Source: Flavobacterium tagetis (lineage in GTDB: Bacteria; Bacteroidota; Bacteroidia; Flavobacteriales; Flavobacteriaceae). From it: a stretch of DNA of 64,000 bases. Shown here one piece after another: positions 26,945-35,146 of the stretch. Position 1 is the first letter of the stretch, and each line of letters starts with the position of its first letter. Position numbers and translations under genes: made by a program. The notes beneath the pieces are model-generated. The model worked only from the letters and a program-made list of their open reading frames with translations, was not told the DNA's origin and did no database searches. The stretch covers positions 1,116,001 through 1,180,000 of the forward strand of contig NZ_JAERSF010000001.1 of assembly GCF_016735615.1 (NCBI RefSeq), written 5' to 3'.

Positions 26945-27304
26945 TTACTTTCTAATTTCTGTCATTTTTATAGTAACTGACTCAACATCACCACCAATAG
27001 GCGGATTTATTTTAGAAACCCAAACTGTTGTTTTTTCTACCATTTCTATCTCTGCCAGTACACGAATATTGATTCTTTTAGCAACATGTTCTAATAAATG
27101 CGAACGAATTGCCATTTCTTCGGCTACAATTTTGTTCAAATGAACATAATCTACAGTGTCTAAAAGATGATCTGTTTCTGCCGATTTCTGTAAATTGGTT
27201 TTAATTTTTAAATCTACTTTGTAATCAGATCCAATTTTTCCTTCTTCAATTAAACATCCGTGGTAAGAAAAAGTACGGATATTTTTTAATTTTATAACTC
27301 CCAT
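26945..27304 (-). CDS. folB: Dihydroneopterin aldolase
   Basis: 119 aa, the usual length. It cleaves 7,8-dihydroneopterin to 6-hydroxymethyl-dihydropterin and glycolaldehyde in folate synthesis. Family marks are IKLKNIRTFSYHGCLIEEGKIGSDYKV at the N-terminus (normally YGYHGVxxEExxxGQ), DTVDYVHLNKIVAEEM (about 46-61) and LLEHVAKRINIRVL with the catalytic-region H, then WVSKINPPIGGDVESVTI. The gene is divergent from glnS. Its upstream region holds short keto-type word repeats rather than a clear promoter. Confidence 0.93.
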   Translation of the reverse strand: MGVIKLKNIRTFSYHGCLIEEGKIGSDYKVDLKIKTNLQKSAETDHLLDTVDYVHLNKIVAEEMAIRSHLLEHVAKRINIRVLAEIEMVEKTTVWVSKINPPIGGDVESVTIKMTEIRK

Positions 27305-27395
27305 TTCTAAATTTAGTTTCAGGTTTTAAGTTTCAAGTTTAGAGTAAGTTTCCAAAGAAAACCATAAACCATAAACTATAAACTATAAACTTTTT

Positions 27396-27403
27396 TATCT
27401 TTG
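27396..27403 (+). promoter_or_regulatory. Bacteroidota -7 box for glnS
   Basis: TATCTTTG, 19 nt before the glnS ATG, matches TAnnTTTG. Confidence 0.55.
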
Positions 27404-27422
27404 CTAAAATTACTATAAAATA

Positions 27423-29540
27423 ATGGCATCAGAAGAGAAATCACTCAATTTTATTGAACAAATCATAGAGGAAGACGTAAAATCAGGTCTTTCAAATACT
27501 AAACTTCGCTTTCGTTTTCCACCAGAACCTAATGGATATTTACACATTGGGCACGCGAGTTCTATTGCGTTAAATTTTGGTTTAGGAATTGATTATCAAT
27601 CTCCTGTGAATTTACGTTTTGATGATACAAACCCTGAAAAAGAAGAGCAGGAATTTGTTGATGCTATTAAAAAAGATGTGGAATGGTTAGGTTACAAATG
27701 GGCTGAAGAATGTTATGCATCAGATTATTTCCAACAATTATACGATTGGGCAGTTTTATTAATTAAGAAAGATAAAGCTTATGTTGACAGTCAATCTTCT
27801 GAAGAAATGGCAATCCAGAAAGGAACTCCAACAACTTCTGGAACAGATAGTCCATACAGAAATCGTTCTGTTGAAGAAAACTTAGATTTATTCGAAAGAA
27901 TGAAAAACGGTGAATTTGAGGCTGGTACACATATTCTTCGTGCAAAAATTGACATGAAATCAACAAACATGTTAATGCGTGATCCTATCATGTACAGAAT
28001 TTTACACAAACATCACCACAGAACTGGAGATGCTTGGAAAATCTATCCAATGTACGATTGGGCACACGGACAAAGTGATTATTTAGAACAAATTTCGCAC
28101 TCATTTTGTACACTAGAATTCTTGCCTCACCGTGAATTATACGATTGGTTTTTAGATCAGATTTTAGATGAAAATAAACTACGTCCAAAACAAAGAGAAT
28201 TTGCTAGACGTAACTTATCACATACTGTTGTTAGTAAAAGAAAATTACAGCAATTAGTTAAAGAAAAGCATGTTAACGGTTGGGATGATCCAAGAATGTC
28301 AACCATTTCTGGATTAAGAAGACGTGGTTATACAGCTGCTTCATTACGTAATTTTGCTAATACAATTGGTATTGCAAAACGTGATAATTTGATCAATGTA
28401 TCGGTTTTAGAATTCTGTATTCGTGAAGATTTGAACAAAATTGCACCTCGTGTAATGGCTGTTTTAGATCCTGTAAAACTGGTAATTACCAATTATCCAG
28501 AAGGAAAAGAAGAGTGGTTGGAAGCTGAAAACAATCAGGAAGATGAAAATGCAGGTTTTAGAAAAGTACCTTTTTCTCGTGAATTATACATTGAAAGAGA
28601 AGACTTTTTAGAAGAAGCTCCAGCTAAGTTTTTCCGTTTGACTTTAGGAAAAGAAGTTCGTCTTAAAAATGCTTATATTATTAAAGGTGAGTCAGTTGTA
28701 AAAGATTCAGAAGGTAATATTACTGAAATTCATGTAACGTATGATACCGATTCTTTAAGTGGAAGTGGGACAGAAGCAAGCCAAAGAAAAGTATCTGGAA
28801 CATTACATTGGGTTTCTATTCAACATGCTTTGGAAGCAGAAGTTCGTTTGTACGATCGTTTGTTTACAGATGAAGCTCCAGACAGTTATAAAGAGAAGAA
28901 TTTCTTAGATTTTGTGAATCCAAATTCATTAGAAATTGTAACTGGATATGTTGAACCAAGTTTATCAACAGCTCAAAATGAGGATAAATTTCAGTTTCAA
29001 CGTTTAGGATATTTTACTGTTGATAAAGATTCAACTCCTTCAAAACTAGTATTTAACAAAACTGTTGGATTGAAAGATGCTTGGGAAGAAAAGGGTAAAA
29101 AAGAGGAAAACAGCATTAATAATTCTTTGAAAGATATTAACAAATATTTTAAAGTTGAGACTAAACCAGAAAGAATTGCAATTGAAAGTGCAATAGGGGA
29201 GAACATCAAAAATATCTCTAGTTTTTCTCTTTTACAGAATTCTTTAAAGAAGAATATCAACAATAATAAGGCTTCGCTGTTGTTTTCTCAGTTTATTTTA
29301 AAGTATTCAAACTGGAAATCTACAGATTTTGAAGAAGAAGATATTAAGAAATTATACTCAATGTCTCTAAAAAGTGAATCGACTTATGTTAGATCAAAAG
29401 CACTTTTAAATTTAAGAGATATTGAAAGTGAAAGTTTCAAAAATCAGTTTGATGATGAAATTTTGAAATTATATTCAAATCCACCAAAAAATGCTTCTGA
29501 GAGAGAAATTGAAATTCTTTCTGAAATGGTGAAGAAGTAA
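27423..29540 (+). CDS. glnS: Glutaminyl-tRNA synthetase with C-terminal extension
   Basis: 705 aa; classic GlnRS is about 550. It charges tRNA-Gln with glutamine. The class I motif PPEPNGYLHIGHA (HIGH region, about residues 32-44) and the VVSKRKL loop (KMSKS equivalent, about 269-275) are present. The GlnRS beta-barrel anticodon domains run to about residue 555 (FQRLGYFTVDKDSTPSKLVFN). Residues about 560-705 are an added, helix-rich domain of unknown role; Deinococcus GlnRS carries an unrelated-looking YqeY extension in the same place. A perfect terminator follows. Confidence 0.95.
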   Translation: MASEEKSLNFIEQIIEEDVKSGLSNTKLRFRFPPEPNGYLHIGHASSIALNFGLGIDYQSPVNLRFDDTNPEKEEQEFVDAIKKDVEWLGYKWAEECYASDYFQQLYDWAVLLIKKDKAYVDSQSSEEMAIQKGTPTTSGTDSPYRNRSVEENLDLFERMKNGEFEAGTHILRAKIDMKSTNMLMRDPIMYRILHKHHHRTGDAWKIYPMYDWAHGQSDYLEQISHSFCTLEFLPHRELYDWFLDQILDENKLRPKQREFARRNLSHTVVSKRKLQQLVKEKHVNGWDDPRMSTISGLRRRGYTAASLRNFANTIGIAKRDNLINVSVLEFCIREDLNKIAPRVMAVLDPVKLVITNYPEGKEEWLEAENNQEDENAGFRKVPFSRELYIEREDFLEEAPAKFFRLTLGKEVRLKNAYIIKGESVVKDSEGNITEIHVTYDTDSLSGSGTEASQRKVSGTLHWVSIQHALEAEVRLYDRLFTDEAPDSYKEKNFLDFVNPNSLEIVTGYVEPSLSTAQNEDKFQFQRLGYFTVDKDSTPSKLVFNKTVGLKDAWEEKGKKEENSINNSLKDINKYFKVETKPERIAIESAIGENIKNISSFSLLQNSLKKNINNNKASLLFSQFILKYSNWKSTDFEEEDIKKLYSMSLKSESTYVRSKALLNLRDIESESFKNQFDDEILKLYSNPPKNASEREIEILSEMVKK

Positions 29541-29557
29541 TATCAGATAAATTTATT

Positions 29558-29586
29558 AAAAGCGCTTTTATAAGCGCTTTTTTTTA
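29558..29586 (+). terminator. Terminator of glnS
   Basis: AAAAGCGCTT-TTAT-AAGCGCTTTT plus T-run, 17 nt after the stop. Confidence 0.9.
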
Positions 29587-30755
29587 TTATATAGATTAAC
29601 TATTAAAAAGTAAAATTTTATAATTTTTATAGATTAAAACTGACTTTCATAAATTTAATTTAATCGAAAATAAAATTTTATTGGATGAGGAATTCATTTT
29701 TTTATTTTTAATCTATTTAGAAAGCTTTATTTTTATTTTGTTCTTTTTTTAGGTTCAATTTTTGTTCTAAATCCGTAATAATAAATTTTAATTATTTAAA
29801 ATATATAATTTTAATATTTTATCTATTATTAATATAATCTATCAAATTTAGTATTTTTATTTATTTTATAGATTAAAATTGACTTTCATAATTTAATTTT
29901 AAGAGCGAATAAAAAATAGTTGAATAGAGAAGACCTTTTTCTACTTTTCATTCATTAAAACTCTTTATTTTAATTTATTACTTTTTTGCTTCCAGTTTTC
30001 TTCTAAAAAAACTTAAATTAAGGTTTTTTCTTATTTTTTAATTTTTTGACTTCAATTTTTACAATTATAAGTTTTGATTATTATTATAGTTTAAAATTTA
30101 GTTTGTAATTATTATTTATAAAAATTACTATAAAATTTAAAACTATAGTTTTTTATTATTTTAAAGCTCTTGATTTTAATTTTATATATATAAATTTTTA
30201 TTATTGATTTTTCAGAACTTTAGTTTTTAATTATTATTTATAAAAATGATTAAAAATGTAAAAATAATAGTTTTTATAGATTGATTTTAACCTTCATAAA
30301 TTGATTTTAAGACGTTTTTTAAATCGAATTAATAAATAACTCATTTTTTTAATTATTGTTTATTTACGGTCTTTATTTTAGTTTTTACTGTTATTTTAGT
30401 CAGTTTAACGGGTTGTTAACACACAATTGTTTATAAAACTGCTATTTTTAACTCAATACCAAAAGTCAGAGATGATTTTTGTAAAAAATTAAAATTTGCC
30501 GTAAAGAATCTAAGTTGAAATTTATTGTTTTTAGAAACTCGTAATTTTTTATAATAATAGATTTTCAAAACTGATTTCCTAAAAAGACAATTTTATGTTC
30601 TCATTTTTATTATGATGGAATTCTGATAATATTTCCCGTAAAAAATATTTTTTCAGATTGCATCATAATGTATAAAATTCCATAATGTTGAATTTGAGTG
30701 AAAGTTTAGTTTTTAAATTTCAGGTCTGACAATTTTTAATTTAAATCTAATTATC
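29587..30755. other. 1.2-kb gene-free, very AT-rich region with degenerate repeats
   Basis: No ORF of useful length on either strand. Three degenerate copies of a phrase (TTTTATAGATTAAAA then TGACTTTCATAA then TTTAATTTAA) start near 29626, 29866 and 30271, each followed by a run of A/T words. The spacing is not regular (about 240 and 405 nt). Composition and position, after a terminator and before a secreted-protein gene, do not suggest a hidden gene. It could be decayed repeat sequence or an unrecognised RNA locus. Confidence 0.6.
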
Positions 30756-31235
30756 ATGAAAATTTTATATTTCGCAGTAGCATTATTATTTGCAAACGTA
30801 GCAATTTCACAAACACATCAAATTACAAAACACAACGGAGAACATCTTGATGTGAATTTTATTAAAAACGAAAATGGTTTTGTTTATTATTCTTTGAATG
30901 GAAGTTCTGAAGAAATCAAAATCAGTAAATATGCAGTTTCATCTATTACAAATAAAGAAACAAAACAAACTCAAAAAGTTTCTGATAAAATAGTAGTTGA
31001 TTCAAAAGACGATTACAAAATGGTAACTGTTCTTCCACAGGACAAAACAATAGGACTGAAACAAGCAGCTAGTTTTACAGGAGTCTCAACAAGGACAAAA
31101 GGCGAACCGCCAATTGCAAATCAGAACCAGACTGCTATGAGAATCAAATCTAAATCGGCTTCAAGTGGTTATCCATTTGTTAGTATCGTTGAAAAAGCAG
31201 ATGGTAAGTATGAAGCTGTAGCTTATGTGTATTAA
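30756..31235 (+). CDS. Small secreted protein of unknown function
   Basis: 159 aa. The signal peptide MKILYFAVALLFANVAISQ is followed by a polar domain with HQITKHNGEHLDVNFIKNENGFVYYSL and a Lys/Thr-rich middle (residues 60-115). No domain is recognised. It is probably periplasmic or surface-exposed. It stands alone after the long AT-rich region and about 90 nt before the ytxH-like gene. Confidence 0.75.
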   Translation: MKILYFAVALLFANVAISQTHQITKHNGEHLDVNFIKNENGFVYYSLNGSSEEIKISKYAVSSITNKETKQTQKVSDKIVVDSKDDYKMVTVLPQDKTIGLKQAASFTGVSTRTKGEPPIANQNQTAMRIKSKSASSGYPFVSIVEKADGKYEAVAYVY

Positions 31236-31328
31236 TAAGATTGTTAATTTTTTGTAAATTGCAATTAATCAAAGTTTTATCATTTTAAAAAAGAGTATCT
31301 TTATTAATAATTTTAAATTGTAACTATC

Positions 31329-31655
31329 ATGTCTAAGAATTTAAATACAGCAGCAGCAATTTTAGCTGCAGCGGCTGCAGGAGCGGCAATCGGAATTTTA
31401 TTTGCTCCAGATAAAGGATCAAAAACAAGAGCAAAAATTAAGGAAGGTATCGATGATGCTAAACATAATCTGAAAGATTCTTTTGATGCCAGCTCTGAAG
31501 TTCTTCGTGAAAAATTTACGAGTGCTACTCATAATCTTGACGGAACTTTGAATGAGTTACTTTCTAATGTCAGCCATAAAACAGAAGAAGTAATTACTTT
31601 TTTAGAAACTAAATTGGCTGAGTTAAAAGCACAAAACGCTAAACTTCAGAAATAA
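31329..31655 (+). CDS. YtxH-domain protein
   Basis: 108 aa. The N-terminal 30 residues AAAILAAAAAGAAIGILFAPDKGSKTR are the YtxH signature: a small Ala-rich membrane helix, then AP-x-KG. The rest is helical and charged and may form a coiled coil. In Bacillus YtxH-type proteins are general-stress proteins of unclear function. It is the first of three genes (see 31729 and 32082) that mirror the E. coli yqjD-yqjE-yqjK set. A hairpin (31664-31711) lies between it and the second gene. Confidence 0.88.
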   Translation: MSKNLNTAAAILAAAAAGAAIGILFAPDKGSKTRAKIKEGIDDAKHNLKDSFDASSEVLREKFTSATHNLDGTLNELLSNVSHKTEEVITFLETKLAELKAQNAKLQK

Positions 31656-31663
31656 TATTTTTA

Positions 31664-31711
31664 TAAAGCACATTACTTGCTTATTTTTATAAGAAAGTTT
31701 TGTGCTTTTTT
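31664..31711 (+). terminator. Long hairpin between ytxH-like gene and next gene
   Basis: AAAGCACA and CTTGCTTAT pair with ATAAGAAAG and TGTGCTTT around a short loop; a T-run follows. Since the next gene is 18 nt away, this may be an attenuator and not a full stop. Confidence 0.65.
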
Positions 31712-31728
31712 TATCTAAAATTTTAAAT

Positions 31729-32079
31729 ATGGCTTTTGAAGAATTAAAAGAAAACACTGAAAAAGTTCAGGATCAAGCTAAAGAATACATTGAAAGTCAT
31801 TTAGCTTATTACAAACTTTGGGGTTTTAAGGTTGCAATGAAATCAACAACTTTAATCTTTAAGTTTACTTTGATTTTATTGTGTTTCAGTATGGTGATGA
31901 TTTTTGGATCTTTCGCCGCAGCGTATGCTTTTGGTTCTTTGTTTGAAAGTAATGCTCTCGGATTTTTGACTGTAGGAGGAATCTATCTGGTAATAACCAT
32001 TTTGCTTTTCTTTATAAAAGACAAATTTGTTGAAGGACCAATCTTGGAGAAATTTTCAGAAATCTTTTTTAATGATTAA
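31729..32079 (+). CDS. Phage-holin-family (Phage_holin_3_6, YqjE-like) membrane protein
   Basis: About 116 aa from MAFEELKENTEKVQ; an upstream ATG at 31702 would overlap the hairpin. A cytosolic helix (residues 1-30) is followed by two membrane helices (about 40-60 and 70-90: LLCFSMVMIFGSFAAAYAFGS, VGGIYLVITILLFFI). That layout fits the Phage_holin_3_6/YqjE family. No lytic genes are near, so a phage holin function is unlikely. The next gene starts 3 nt after its stop. Confidence 0.82.
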   Translation: MAFEELKENTEKVQDQAKEYIESHLAYYKLWGFKVAMKSTTLIFKFTLILLCFSMVMIFGSFAAAYAFGSLFESNALGFLTVGGIYLVITILLFFIKDKFVEGPILEKFSEIFFND

Positions 32080-32081
32080 TT

Positions 32082-32336
32082 ATGGAAAGAAAAAAATACT
32101 CTTCGTATGCTGAGATTGAAAGAGATCTAGAAATTTTGAAATTAGAAAAAGAAATCAATTATCAGAAATTGGTCTTAAGTTTTCAGAAAACTAAGGAAAG
32201 TATCACACCACAAAATATTGTAAATGGTTTTATTTCATCTTACACAGATTACTTTTCAAATTCTTATGTAAAAATTATACAGACCATTTTACCTTATGTA
32301 ATTGGTTGGTTTATAAATAGAAAAAGAGGCGATTAA
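32082..32336 (+). CDS. Small helical protein, third gene of ytxH-like set (DUF6327-like)
   Basis: 84 aa. MERKKYSSYAEIERDLEILKLEKEINYQKLVLSFQ forms a charged helix, and the C-terminal YVKIIQTILPYVIGWFINRKRG is a possible membrane-associated helix. It is 2 nt after the holin-type gene, so translation is coupled. It fills the place of yqjK in the proteobacterial yqjD-yqjE-yqjK set. The family name is recalled with modest certainty. Confidence 0.7.
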   Translation: MERKKYSSYAEIERDLEILKLEKEINYQKLVLSFQKTKESITPQNIVNGFISSYTDYFSNSYVKIIQTILPYVIGWFINRKRGD

Positions 32337-32347
32337 GCCTCTTTTTC
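32321..32347 (+). terminator. Terminator overlapping the stop of the small helical protein
   Basis: AAAAAGAGGC-GATTAA-GCCTCTTTTT; the stem contains the TAA stop codon, so translation and termination overlap. Confidence 0.85.
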
Positions 32348-32356
32348 ATTTTTATA

Positions 32357-33340
32357 TTATTGTTGGTCTTCCGGTTGAATGTCATCTTCATAACCTGATT
32401 GTCTCTGAATTGGTTTTGGTTTGTCGACTTTTTTATTATGTTTTTTCATCATTTCGCCAACTTGGTTTGATGCAGTAAATGATGCGACCATATTATTTAA
32501 CATGTCACTACCAGCCTGAGGAGAATTAGGAAGTAAAATTAAATTAGAATTTGCGTCAGCTCCAATTGCTTGTAAAGTATCATAATGTTGTGTTACTACA
32601 ATTAGGGCAGAAGCTTCTTGAGAATTAATTCCAACTTGGTTCAAAACTTCAACACTTTCTACAAGACCTCTTGCAATTTCACGACGCTGATCTGCAATAC
32701 CTTGTCCTTGTAAACGTTTACTTTCTGCTTCGGCTTTTGCTTTTGCAACGATTCTAATTCTTGAACTTTCTGCTTCAAATTCAGCAGCGGTTTTTTCTCT
32801 ATCAGCAGCGTTGATTCTATTCATTGCATTTTTTACTTGGATATCTGGATCAATATCAGTAACCAAAGTATTGATGATATCATATCCGTAAGTAGACATT
32901 GCTTCGTTCAATTCACGTTTTACTGCAACTGCGATATCATCTTTTCTTTCAAAAACATCATCCAATTTTAGTTTTGGAACTTCGGCACGAACTACGTCAA
33001 AAACGTAAGAAGTAATCTGATCGTGTGGATATTCTAATTTGTAAAATGCTTCATATACTTTTTCTTGAATTACTTTGAACTGAACAGAAACTTTCATTTT
33101 AATAAAAACGTTGTCTCTAGTTTTAGTTTCAATGATAACATCCAATTGCTGAATTTTAAGATTTACACGTCCGGCCAATCTGTCAACCAACGGAATTTTA
33201 AGTTGTAATCCTGAATTTCTTACACTCTGAAATTTTCCAAATCGTTCGATAATAACAGACGATTGCTGTTTTACAGTAAAGAAAGACGACATGAAAATGA
33301 AGAATGCCAATACTAAAAAGATAATAAATGCTGTACTCAT
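32357..33340 (-). CDS. SPFH/Band 7 family protein (stomatin/QmcA-like)
   Basis: 327 aa. One N-terminal membrane helix (TAFIIFLVLAFFIFMSSFF, residues 3-21) is followed by the SPFH domain (about 25-190: FTVKQQSSVIIERFGKF, INTLVTDIDPD) and a coiled coil with AKAEAESKRLQGQGIADQRREIARG (about 205-235). The C-terminus is disordered and Gln-rich. QmcA-like proteins form membrane-attached oligomeric scaffolds. No NfeD partner is adjacent. Single gene with its terminator region shared with gltX. Confidence 0.93.
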   Translation of the reverse strand: MSTAFIIFLVLAFFIFMSSFFTVKQQSSVIIERFGKFQSVRNSGLQLKIPLVDRLAGRVNLKIQQLDVIIETKTRDNVFIKMKVSVQFKVIQEKVYEAFYKLEYPHDQITSYVFDVVRAEVPKLKLDDVFERKDDIAVAVKRELNEAMSTYGYDIINTLVTDIDPDIQVKNAMNRINAADREKTAAEFEAESSRIRIVAKAKAEAESKRLQGQGIADQRREIARGLVESVEVLNQVGINSQEASALIVVTQHYDTLQAIGADANSNLILLPNSPQAGSDMLNNMVASFTASNQVGEMMKKHNKKVDKPKPIQRQSGYEDDIQPEDQQ

Positions 33341-33411
33341 GGTTATTTAGTTTAATTTATGAATTTCGGTAAATTACGAAAATTCTTCTAAAAAGGAATT
33401 ATCAAACATTA

Positions 33412-33455
33412 AAAAAACGCTAAGAACATTTGGTCGATGTTTCTTAGCGTTTTCT
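33412..33455 (-). terminator. Terminator of gltX
   Basis: AACGCTAAGAA ... TTCTTAGCGTT with an A/T-run, lying just beyond the gltX stop on the minus strand. Confidence 0.85.
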
Positions 33456-33476
33456 ATTTTTGAATGAAATTTTTAA

Positions 33477-34982
33477 TTATAAAGTTTCAATTGCTTTCTG
33501 AATTCTAGAAATAGTTTCTTCTTTTCCAATGATTTCAACAATGTCAAATAGGTGAGGACCTTTCAAAGCTCCAACTAAACTTAAACGAAAAGGTTGCATT
33601 ACTTTACCCATTCCGATTTCGTTTTTAGTTAACCAATCTTTCACGATTGCTTCAATATTTGCAGAAGTAAAATCTTCGATATTTTCTAAAACAGAAATCA
33701 GTTCCTGCATTAAAGTTGGAGTTTCTTCTTTCCAGTTTTTGCTTGCTTTTTCATCGTAAGATGTTGGAGCTTGGAAAAAGAAATCAGTCAAATCCCAAAA
33801 TTCAGAAACGAAATTTGCTCTTTCTTTAATCAAAGAAACAATTTTCGTAAGATCATATTTAGATACATCAATGCCTTTTTCTTCTAAAATAGGAGAGAAG
33901 GTTTTTGCCAAATCTGCATCATTTTGTTTTACTAAATATTGGTGGTTGAACCATTTGTTTTTTTCTGGATCAAATTTTGCTCCAGCTTTGTGAACTCTGT
34001 TCAAGTCAAAAGATTGAGTCAATTCTTCTAAAGAAAATAATTCTTTATCAGTTCCATCGTTCCATCCTAATAAAGCTAAGAAGTTTACAACTGCTTCTGG
34101 GAAAAATCCTTTTTCTCTGTAACCAGATGAAACCCCTTCTTCAGTTTTCCATTCTAAAGGAAATACAGGGAATCCCATTTTGTCTCCATCTCTTTTTGAT
34201 AATTTACCATTTCCAACTGGTTTCAAAATCAAAGGTAAATGAGCAAATTCTGGAGCTTCCCAACCAAATGCTTTGTATAATAAAACATGAAGAGGCATAG
34301 AAGGCAACCATTCTTCACCACGAATTACATGTGAAGTTTCCATCAAATGATCATCAACAATATTTGCTAAATGATACGTTGGCATTCCGTCACTTTTGAA
34401 AAGAACTTTATCATCCAAAAGATTCGTTTCAAACTTAACATCTCCACGAATAATATCTTTCAAATGTAAAGTTTCATCAACCGGAGTTTTAAAACGAATC
34501 ACATAATGTTCTCCATTTGCAATTCTTTTAGCAGTTTCTTCAGCAGAAATTACTAAAGAAGTATCTAACTTTTCACGATTGTGGTGATTGTAAATAAATG
34601 TTTTTCCTTCAGCTTCGTGTTGTTTTCTATGTGCGTCCAAAGCTTCCGGAGTATCAAAAGCATAATATGCCCAACCAGAATTGATTAATTGATCTGCATA
34701 TTGTTGGTATAAATCTTTACGTTCGCTTTGTCTGTATGGACCAAATTTTTCATTTTTTCCAACTGTTTCTTCAGGAGCAATTCCTAACCATTCAAGAGCT
34801 TCCATAATGTAAGCCTCTGCACCTGGAACAAAACGAGTCTGATCTGTATCTTCAATTCTTAGATAAAAAACACCGTTATGTTTTTTTGCAAATAAATAAT
34901 TAAATAGGGCAGTACGAACTCCGCCAATATGTAACGGTCCAGTCGGACTTGGTGCAAAACGCACACGAACTTGCTTTGACAT
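33477..34982 (-). CDS. gltX: Glutamyl-tRNA synthetase
   Basis: About 501 aa from MSKQVRVRFAPSPTGP; the ORF's longer start (35021) adds residues that overlap the promoter. It charges tRNA-Glu. HIGH motif in APSPTGPLHIGG (residues 8-19) and KMSKS loop as KLSKRDG (about 266-272). The zinc-binding insert of some GltX forms is not evident. A TATCTTTG box (35001-35008, minus) lies 18 nt upstream of the ATG, which supports the chosen start. It is divergent from the DUF4175 gene. Confidence 0.96.
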   Translation of the reverse strand: MSKQVRVRFAPSPTGPLHIGGVRTALFNYLFAKKHNGVFYLRIEDTDQTRFVPGAEAYIMEALEWLGIAPEETVGKNEKFGPYRQSERKDLYQQYADQLINSGWAYYAFDTPEALDAHRKQHEAEGKTFIYNHHNREKLDTSLVISAEETAKRIANGEHYVIRFKTPVDETLHLKDIIRGDVKFETNLLDDKVLFKSDGMPTYHLANIVDDHLMETSHVIRGEEWLPSMPLHVLLYKAFGWEAPEFAHLPLILKPVGNGKLSKRDGDKMGFPVFPLEWKTEEGVSSGYREKGFFPEAVVNFLALLGWNDGTDKELFSLEELTQSFDLNRVHKAGAKFDPEKNKWFNHQYLVKQNDADLAKTFSPILEEKGIDVSKYDLTKIVSLIKERANFVSEFWDLTDFFFQAPTSYDEKASKNWKEETPTLMQELISVLENIEDFTSANIEAIVKDWLTKNEIGMGKVMQPFRLSLVGALKGPHLFDIVEIIGKEETISRIQKAIETL

Positions 34983-35000
34983 TTGTTTAAAATTTTGTTG

Positions 35001-35008
35001 CAAAGATA
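35001..35008 (-). promoter_or_regulatory. Bacteroidota -7 box for gltX
   Basis: TATCTTTG on the minus strand, 18 nt before the gltX ATG at 34982; it lies inside the longer ORF start, which argues against that start. Confidence 0.6.
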
Positions 35009-35146
35009 CGATATTAGTCAAAAGCCAAAAGTCGAAAGTTTGAAAGGTTTTTAGCTGTGTGCTAAACTTTTGACTTTCGACTTTTGACTTTCAGACTTAT
35101 TGTTATAATTACTACTTTTATAGGTTATAATTCAAACAGATTTATT

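Noticed and set aside
32082..32336. Phage lysis cassette (holin plus helper)
   Set aside because: No endolysin, spanin or phage structural gene is near; the trio fits a housekeeping stress set better.
33977..34300. 107-aa plus frame inside gltX
   Set aside because: It is antisense to the well-supported gltX frame and has no family features.
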